Of a DNA stretch of 64,000 nt, positions 58,001 to 64,000 are shown piece after piece. Below the pieces are notes generated by a model, which was not told the origin of the DNA, did no database searches, and saw only the letters and a list, made by a program, of their open reading frames with translations. Source of the stretch: Oscarella lobularis. Taxonomy: Eukaryota > Porifera > Homoscleromorpha > Homosclerophorida > Oscarellidae. How positions within the stretch are numbered: position 1 is the stretch's first letter; every line of letters starts with the position of its first letter. The stretch is taken from positions 1,984,001-2,048,000 of the forward strand of contig NC_089188.1 in assembly GCF_947507565.1 (NCBI RefSeq). The letters run 5' to 3'. The position numbers were made by a program, and so were the translations under genes.

Positions 58001-58600
58001 AGCAGCCCAATTAGAGAAGTCGGCGTTTTGGTAAGCGTCTGACCACGTCATGCAGTCATAGGTTGTTCCTCCAACATTAACCGTATCCTTGTCCCCCGAA
58101 TAACTTCCTCCTTCATCAATCACACTGTAGCAGTTTGAATCTGACAAGCCACATAAAGTCAAACTTCTACATGTACTGATCGGGGAAAAAACGTACCTGA
58201 ACAGCTAGAAACTTCCCAGCAATAGCCCCAGCCCTGTGTATTTTTGTAGTAGCACCACGGCCGTGTTCTAGACCCACTAACATCAGGATTTCTGCAATAG
58301 TTATGATCACCGAGGCCAGTATTGGGGTAATTTGCATCAGTGTAGCTGTGACTATTGGGTATTGTGTCCGTCCATTTCTGACAAGTTTTGTACGAGCTAA
58401 AAATAGGATAATTCTGTCCTCTACTTGTTGTTCCTCTGTAAAGCACGCCATCAGTGTAGTCTCTGTAACACGTCTGAATGCTACATCCACTTTCTAGAAA
58501 GAGTTGTTCACGATTTACTTTGTGCAAATGAAGACCCACCGATGAAAATAGCGAGAGTTAGAGCCACAACAAAACGAGCCTTTGCAGTTAACGCTCTCAT
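55052..58600 (-). CDS. Receptor tyrosine kinase with two kringles, FN2 domain and Thr-rich stalk
   Basis: Single-pass receptor kinase. Start at 58600 gives a signal peptide (MRALTAKARFVVALTLAIFI). Kringle 1 (about 58495-58200) has C-x-x-C spacing and RPWCYYKN. Kringle 2 (58150-57840) has KPWCYYKSG. A fibronectin type II domain follows (CVFPFKYKGF, ATWCATE, WGYCDC, 57790-57600). Next is an Ala/Thr-rich stalk of about 120 residues (ATTQAATTQ repeats, 57550-57060). The TM helix is VGGTAVILVAVILLVIFC (about 56840-56770). The juxtamembrane region has NPAY and QYNHL motifs. The kinase has G-loop LGSGEFGNVEKA, AVKTL Lys, HRDLAARN, GDFGLSRDLDESNYY activation loop, WTAPEA and SDVWSFG, stop at 55052. 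The kinase looks active. The subfamily is unclear; kringles recall ROR/MuSK, but there is no Frizzled or Ig domain. Confidence 0.85.
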
Positions 58601-58970
58601 CACTCATGTAATACTGACAACCAACGTAGTTGATTCAAAGCCTGCTTCACCAGAGTTAGGGCAAAGATCTCAACTCTGCGTTACGTATGTGAGTCACATG
58701 AAGTCACATGAATCTCACGCATCTATATAAAGATCAAAGTCCGCCGACATGCTGTTGCGTAATTCCACTTCAAAGCGTCAACAGCTCTGTTTCCGCACAA
58801 GTCCTCCTCTAATAGTTGAGCTACTATTCAAAAAGGGTCGAATATGACGCGTGATAAGGTGCTAACCAACTCGGAGACTCGAAGGGCTAAGGGTTATTTA
58901 TTTATTTCGTTGCTCAGCTTGTACATATAAAAGGCTTGCTCTGCTCAGCGCAATGCGATCAAGAAATTGT
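58601..58970. other. RTK upstream region and sushi-gene 3' flank
   Basis: A 370-bp interval between two minus-strand genes. On the minus strand a TATATAG-type box (plus-strand CTATATAAAG at 58722-58731) lies about 125 bp upstream of the RTK start. A small direct repeat AGTCACATGAA occurs at about 58690-58712. No coding feature is seen. Confidence 0.5.
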
Positions 58971-60411
58971 CTAGGCTTCGGACTCGTTAGTGCCTATAGT
59001 ACGCTTCTTTCGACGGCACTTTGGAGGACGAGCACCGTTGCTCCTACACTTGAAAGACGATTTCGCTGTGAGCTCAAAATCGTCATCACACCTAACGAAA
59101 AGTTTTGAGCGAACTGGCACTGACACTGGAAACTCGGATATTTTTTCGCCACGTTCGTCCAAGAGATATCCGTTTTTGATTCTTTGAATGCGGCAGGTTG
59201 GTTCTGAGTCGCCTAACGCGAAATAGAAATCGATTGAAACGTTCTCGCAATTAATTAGTAACATACACGACTGGGGGGGCCTGGTCGGGGCGGATTTGGG
59301 TTGGCATTGTGGAATTTCGCTCGATGGAGTGACGATGTACGGCTTTCGCTCTGAATCCAGACGGCACATTCCAAAAATAACTGTTTCCTTTGACTTGGAA
59401 AACTCTTGGCCTTTATGTGGCCTGAATGGAACTTTCTCTCCAACGTTATAGTCTCTGGATTTATCAAAATTGCAGTTTGACGTGATGTCAGCTGAACGGC
59501 ATCGGATTCCTGCATTATTATTGTCACACGTATATACGCAAAAACGACTATAATTGTCCTACTTTCACATTTGAGTTTGGAGACGTCAGGCTTCAATTTT
59601 CCTGTTTTTTGATTGCATTTAGTTACAACAAAGGGGATCGGATTATTTTTCCAAGTCAGCTCATAGTCATCGTTATGATCATTACGGCAAGATATGTTAA
59701 ATCGGCCCTTCTTGCCGTTTCCCAAGGGTGTAATATAAGCGAAGCTTAGATCGTGTGAAAGTAATCTTAGTGTAGGGCACGGAAAACTGCCAGTGGGTTT
59801 GGGTCGACATTGGGGAATCTCGCGCGATTGAGTGTCGATGTACGGCCTTCGCTGTGAATCAAGACGGCACGTTCCAAAAAGAATTGTTTCCTGCGAGTTG
59901 GAGAACTCTTGGCCTTCATGTGGCTCAAATCGAACTTCTCCACCAACGTGGTACTCGGATTTGTCAAATTTGCAGTTTGACGTGATTTCAGCTAGACGGC
60001 ATTGGATTCCTGCATTATTATTGTCACACGTGTGTACACATAAGTAACAAGGATTATCTTACTTGCACATTTGACATTGAGTTCAATGAGGTCAGGGTTC
60101 CATTTGCCTGTATTTGGATCACATTCAGTTACGAAGAAGGGAAGTGGGTGATCATTCGACGTCAGCTCATAATCGTCATTATTGTCATCACGGCAAGATA
60201 TGTTAAATAGCGATGTGTTTTCTATCCGGATTATATGAGCTGATTTGATGCCACTTAATGAGTCTAACTTAGGGCACGAAGCGGCGTCAGTTCGCGCCGC
60301 CCACAGCAGTGCTACACGGGGCAAAAAACGTCTTGATCTTGAGGGTTTCAAATTGACATCGTTATCTTTATTTCACTTACAAATGACGGCGATCTTGAAA
60401 GACTGAATCAT
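58971..60411 (-). CDS. Secreted sushi (CCP)-like repeat protein
   Basis: Start at 60411 gives MIQSFKIAVI|SLLWAARTDA across the first intron, a signal peptide. The mature part consists of Cys-bounded modules, for example CPKLDSLSGIKSAHI..FNISCRDDNNDDYEL.., TECDPNTGKWNPD and C, alternating with CRL/CRI..PQC modules. The spacing and the 'C....G.W....P.C' ends fit complement-control (sushi) domains, though some are divergent. Two consecutive exon pairs (60050-59830 and 59550-59330) are near-copies, including intron sequence. The C-terminus is basic (CRRKKRTIGTNESEA), stop at 58971. No transmembrane helix is seen, so the protein is likely secreted. It sits next to the RTK in the same orientation; a ligand role would be speculation. 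Confidence 0.65.
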
Positions 60412-60742
60412 GACGATAGAATGAGACCGAGAGACCAAGGCTGCGCATATATAAGGCACGCATGCCGCGTAGGAGTCTAGGAGATGACCGGTGGGGAAAG
60501 TTCGAGGGTAAAAGTTCAACATGTTCACTTTCGTCATCTCTCTTTAGGCCATCTGCTGTTTGCACTTAGTCTCTCCGCAGGGATATGTAAGTTTCTACAT
60601 CTACACGTATATGTTCTTGCAGTGTACAGTAGCCAGAGCCACAAATAATTTTAACGTCGGGGAGGTCGCCAGGCGGATGTGTGCTGCCTACGCGTAGAGT
60701 GAAAGAGGAGACATTCTTTTCCCACGATTTCCCCGATACTAA
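60412..60742. other. Intergenic, sushi-gene promoter side
   Basis: A 331-bp interval between two minus-strand genes. A TATATAAGG-like box (plus-strand GCATATATAAGGC at 60444-60456) is about 40 bp upstream of the sushi-gene start when read in minus orientation as CCTTATATATG. The rest shows no coding or repeat structure. Confidence 0.5.
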
Positions 60743-61964
60743 TTAATCCAAAATTTCGTAAGTGCATGACGTCAATCGCCAGCTCTTCGACCCTTTGCAA
60801 ATGGTGTAGAGACCGTAGTTCCCCTCTCTATGCGAAAACGATGCAAAAGATAAACTTACTCGCATTAGTCTAACCTCAAAGGCCCTGGATTCGATATAGT
60901 AACGTTTCCCAACTGTACTTTGCCAAGGGCATCGTGTGAATGACCGTGGATGTTTAGAAACGCAAATTTTTGCTAAAAAAACCCGAACGTAAGAACAATA
61001 CAAATGAGAAATCAAACCTACAAGCAAGTCGCCTTCTAGATGACATCGAAGCGTTTCACTGCCCGAGAGAATTGGCTGAGAGATATCCTCGTAAACAATG
61101 GTAGTATCTGGAGAAAAGCAGAGAAAAAAACGTCACGTGTATGCCACTAACCTTTGAGTTCACCTGTTCGACTAGGACCAAAATGAGTCATGAGAATCAC
61201 CGAATCTCCCTCTTCTATTGCGTCGAGACGATTCGAACCGGAAGGCAATGGCTTGAACTGCAGCAAGGGATCGAGTTCCTTCGCCAAGTCTTCTTCCGTT
61301 TCGAAAGGAAAACCTGTGGAGGAGGTCGTCTACGACGTTTCCTCTAAATCGCTTAGTACCTTCCCAGTGCAATTTGCTATCTTTGAACGCAGGAATGCTT
61401 CCACCGAATCCAATAATGCATAAATTTCCAGCTAATCTCATACACTTTCGGTGCAGATTCATCGAAGTAGAGGTCATGGGTGAGGCGTTCAAGTCAAATG
61501 TCGTTATGGGATCGTGCTTTTAAAAAAGCCCCGCCCAAAATTAGTAATGAAAAATGAAACCCAGCCCCGGCCCATTCCCTCACATTCCCTGGGACGTAAA
61601 CAACGAGCGAATGAATCGATTCGAGCTCGCGAATGACGAGCTCCATGTCTTTTTCGTATCGAGCGATCTTCGCCGCGTCGCGACTCAGATCCCTCGCGCC
61701 GATTTCCATATCTGCATTGTCGCCAGATAGGAGAATCAGATCGATTCTGCAATAGCTAGCTATTTATCTCGGTTGCTTGGTTTATGCGCTCCCTCGCCTT
61801 TCGCCCCGAGTCTCTAGGCGGGTTTTCAGAGCGACGATGTTATGCAGCGCCGAATGAACATCCGTTACATGGACTGCGTAAAACCACTCATTTTGCGCAT
61901 TACTAGAAGAAGCTAGGAAAGCCGTACGGATTCTTATACGAGTCTTTTGCCTTAGTTCCTCCAT
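60743..61964 (-). CDS. Calcineurin-like metallophosphoesterase
   Basis: Binuclear metallophosphoesterase with all five motif blocks in order: DVHS (VTDVHSALHN, about 61870), GDNAD (LILLSGDNADMEIGARD, 61735), GN|HD (VPGN|HDPIT, formed across the intron at 61583-61524), MTHFGP (about 61195) and IHGHSHDALGKVQLGN (about 60945). The start at 61964 is MEELRQKTRIRIRTAFLASS; no clear signal peptide. Exons are short and some borders are approximate. The C-terminus ends SCTYEILD at 60743. The substrate cannot be told; the MTHFGP/GHSH spacing resembles bacterial and protist Icc/YfcE-like esterases as much as animal MPPED proteins. It diverges from the DUF4185-like gene over 156 bp. Confidence 0.8.
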
Positions 61965-62120
61965 TGGCTGCGTTACAGCGCGTAGGTTGCTACGCAACGC
62001 TGCGTGAAACGGCCTCGGACGTGTTTACTACTGTTTAGAGCTGTATCCGGCGCAGAACAGAAAATCCGCTCGCCTCACGATCATGCGACGATCGTCAGCT
62101 CATCACTCGTTCCTGGCAAG

Positions 62121-63500
62121 ATGACCTCGAGTGCTATCGTTGCGTGTTTGCTCCTCCACGCGCTTGCAAACGCGAATCGAAATCGACGTTGGACGGCGAC
62201 GCCCGCCGACGATCTCCAGCCCCTTTTCGAAGCTCGAACCGAAGGCTGGCTAGGCGGCGACGTCGCCACGTCGATTCCACTTGGAAACGATCGATTTCTC
62301 TGGCTCTTTGGCGGCACAGTCATCGGGAAACGAGAAGGCGACACGCGAGTAGCCTTCAAAGGAATGCCCCATAACACCGTCGCAACGGTGGTACTCCCAA
62401 AGGGAGCATCGCCAACCCAAAACGACGTGAATTTCTACTGGAGAACACGAAACGGCAAACCAACAGCAATATTCGAACCACCAAAAGCATCGGAGAACGA
62501 CACCTTCTACTGGGTCGTAGCCGGTCTCAAATCGCGAGAAAGCGACGCCCTATTTCTATTGGCCCAGCGCGTGCAACACACCGATGACGAAAGACTAAAT
62601 TTCAAAGTTCTAGGCTCGACGGCAATCGTGGTCAAAAACGCGACAGGCGACGATCCGACCACGTGGCAATACGAGTCGCAAGACATGCCGCCGTCGACGA
62701 ACGGCACGGATTGGTTCGCGGCAATCTCCTACGCCGAATGCGTCGCATGTCCGGACGAAATCGCCGATGATTCGTTCTACGGCATCGCCGATTCCGTCTA
62801 CTTGCTCGGACGAAACGAAACGTCGTCCGCGATTCTAGCACGCGCCAAACTCGACGATTTGATCCAATTCAACTACGATTCCTTTCAAGTTTACGCCAAT
62901 ACGTCTTCGACGCCGGATGCGACCTGGTTGCCATGGCGCGATGTCATAGTAACCGGGCGCGGTCAACCCGTCGCTCTATTTCGTCCCGCTTTGGCCGAAT
63001 GCACGGTTTCTTATCATCGGGATCTCGAATTGTGGTACGTCGTCGCCGTGCGCCTCTTCGACTATCGCATCGACGTGTGGACGGCGTCGAACGTCACGGG
63101 TCCGTGGACGTCGACGCTCGTGTATGAGATTCCCACGCCGTGGCGAAATACCACGAAATATTTGAACTATGCGGCGAAGTCGCATCCGGAATTAGTCGCG
63201 TCGTCGTCCGACGAAATCGTTTTTTCTTATATGACCAATTCGTGGCGACTTGGCGTTCTGTTCGAACCGGACGAAGTTCGTACGTACGTGCCGCGATTCG
63301 TTCGACTTCGCTATACGGACGAATTGGCCGCTTGGGAACTGGTCGTCTTGATTATCGCGTTCGCTTTTGCGACTCTATTACTCGTCGTCGCGCTCGTCTG
63401 CCAGCGCGGCGGCGGCGGTGATGAAGAAGCCTCGACAGGCGGCAAGACAGACGGGAAAGAGGGAAGCGGTACCGGGTCAACTGAAGGTAATGACCTGTAA
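62121..63500 (+). CDS. DUF4185-like beta-propeller type I membrane protein
   Basis: A single uninterrupted exon of 459 codons, rare in this window. Start at 62121 gives a signal peptide (MTSSAIVACLLLHALANA). The ectodomain opens with GWLGGDVATSIPLGNDRFLW followed by LFGGTVIG. This is the pattern seen at the start of DUF4185 and related five-bladed beta-propeller glycosidase-like proteins (G.D...S.PL..GR..W.FGDT). The acidic residue usual at FGDT is Gly here. Further W/Y-rich blades (FYWVVAGLKS, ELWYVVAVRLFDYRIDVWTA, DEIVFSYMTNSW) and many N-x-S/T sites follow. A TM helix (WELVVLIIAFAFATLLLVVALV) precedes a short Gly/Ser/Asp tail. It may bind or cleave glycans; activity is unknown. The lack of introns could reflect retroposition or transfer. 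Confidence 0.7.
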   Translation: MTSSAIVACLLLHALANANRNRRWTATPADDLQPLFEARTEGWLGGDVATSIPLGNDRFLWLFGGTVIGKREGDTRVAFKGMPHNTVATVVLPKGASPTQNDVNFYWRTRNGKPTAIFEPPKASENDTFYWVVAGLKSRESDALFLLAQRVQHTDDERLNFKVLGSTAIVVKNATGDDPTTWQYESQDMPPSTNGTDWFAAISYAECVACPDEIADDSFYGIADSVYLLGRNETSSAILARAKLDDLIQFNYDSFQVYANTSSTPDATWLPWRDVIVTGRGQPVALFRPALAECTVSYHRDLELWYVVAVRLFDYRIDVWTASNVTGPWTSTLVYEIPTPWRNTTKYLNYAAKSHPELVASSSDEIVFSYMTNSWRLGVLFEPDEVRTYVPRFVRLRYTDELAAWELVVLIIAFAFATLLLVVALVCQRGGGGDEEASTGGKTDGKEGSGTGSTEGNDL

Positions 63501-64000
63501 ATTGATTTGTCTCCGTCGGGGAACGGCGACTGAGTTGGCGTGTGGCGCGCTGATTGATTCGTTCCGCTCTTCGCTGTTTTCCCTACGCGATGCGTTGTAC
63601 TGTACTGTACGGTTCTTGAGAGAAAGGGGTGACGGGTTAATGATTTTTTTTCGCGATTGGGGTCGTATCGTCGATGCGGTTGGGTAATTTCGCTCGGTAC
63701 TGCTGCTCATAATCAAACTCAAAACCGCAGCACTGACTGTGCGCATTGTCGTGATGGGCCCGTGGATTAGGTGAGGATTTCCTAACTGGGTTTAGTCCGA
63801 CGTTTTGGCCAGTGGGCCTGCATTGCAGTGTCGCTGGGCACGCTGTTGAGATCCACTTGGGGCAGTGACGCAGAGACGCAGTATGACGTTGGGCTCATCC
63901 GGAGACTTTTCTCGGGTAAGCGCGCCATCTCTATTCACTGCACGTCGAGTACTGGTTCTATTTTTGACAAAGGAAACATTTTCTCTTCGCTCTTTGTTTC
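63501..64000 (+). other. 3' flank of the DUF4185-like gene and possible first exon of a further gene
   Basis: No complete gene is visible. MTLGSSGDFSR followed by a GTAAGC donor at 63883-63916 could be the first coding exon of a plus-strand gene beyond the window. ATGGGCCCGTGGATTAG|GTGAGG at 63754-63776 is another donor-like site. Neither can be confirmed here. Confidence 0.3.

Overview
This is 64 kb of a compact animal (metazoan) nuclear genome. Genes are packed on both strands, and most introns I could resolve are about 45-120 bp with GT..AG ends. The gene content includes animal-type families: muscleblind-like, PDCD10/CCM3, PIX, a TNF ligand, a receptor tyrosine kinase and a USP9X homologue. 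The very short introns and the unusual secreted and receptor architectures (H-type lectin-like/Kazal/C-type lectin, collagen-TNF, kringle-FN2-kinase) point to an early-branching animal. A sponge, perhaps a homoscleromorph such as Oscarella, is my best guess. That is inference, not proof.

Layout from left to right: (-) multidomain lectin protein running off the left edge; an inverted-repeat MITE; (-) profilin; (-) ZC3H13 sharing a 73-bp bidirectional promoter with (+) PDCD10; (-) ARHGEF7/PIX; (-) iduronate-2-sulfatase; (-) CTC1-like telomere protein with a 19-Gly tract; (-) DAW1; (+) muscleblind-like; (-) centrobin sharing a 73-bp promoter with (+) NOP16; (-) USP9X over about 12.5 kb, with a minisatellite-bearing TIR element and a tRNA-Pro gene in its introns; (+) a very small ATP6AP2-like gene; (+) a collagen-TNF ligand with two TNF-like folds; 3.3 kb of tandem arrays, hairpins and an inserted TIR element; (+) a CAP-Gly coiled-coil gene; (-) SUCLA2 back to back with (+) PSMD1; (-) MRPS17; (-) kringle/FN2 receptor tyrosine kinase; (-) sushi-repeat secreted protein; (-) metallophosphoesterase; (+) a DUF4185-like membrane protein.

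Most genes are unrelated housekeeping functions: proteasome, deubiquitination, TCA cycle, mitochondrial and nucleolar ribosome biogenesis, m6A writing, cilia and centrosome. There is no operon logic, but several genes start head to head over 73-160 bp. The accessory interest lies in four places: the minimal ATP6AP2-like protein, the double-TNF collagen ligand, the receptor kinase with neighbouring secreted repeat proteins, and the repeat block at 42.3-45.4 kb. Gene models were built by reading splice sites by eye. Exon boundaries given to the base were checked for frame; others are approximate.
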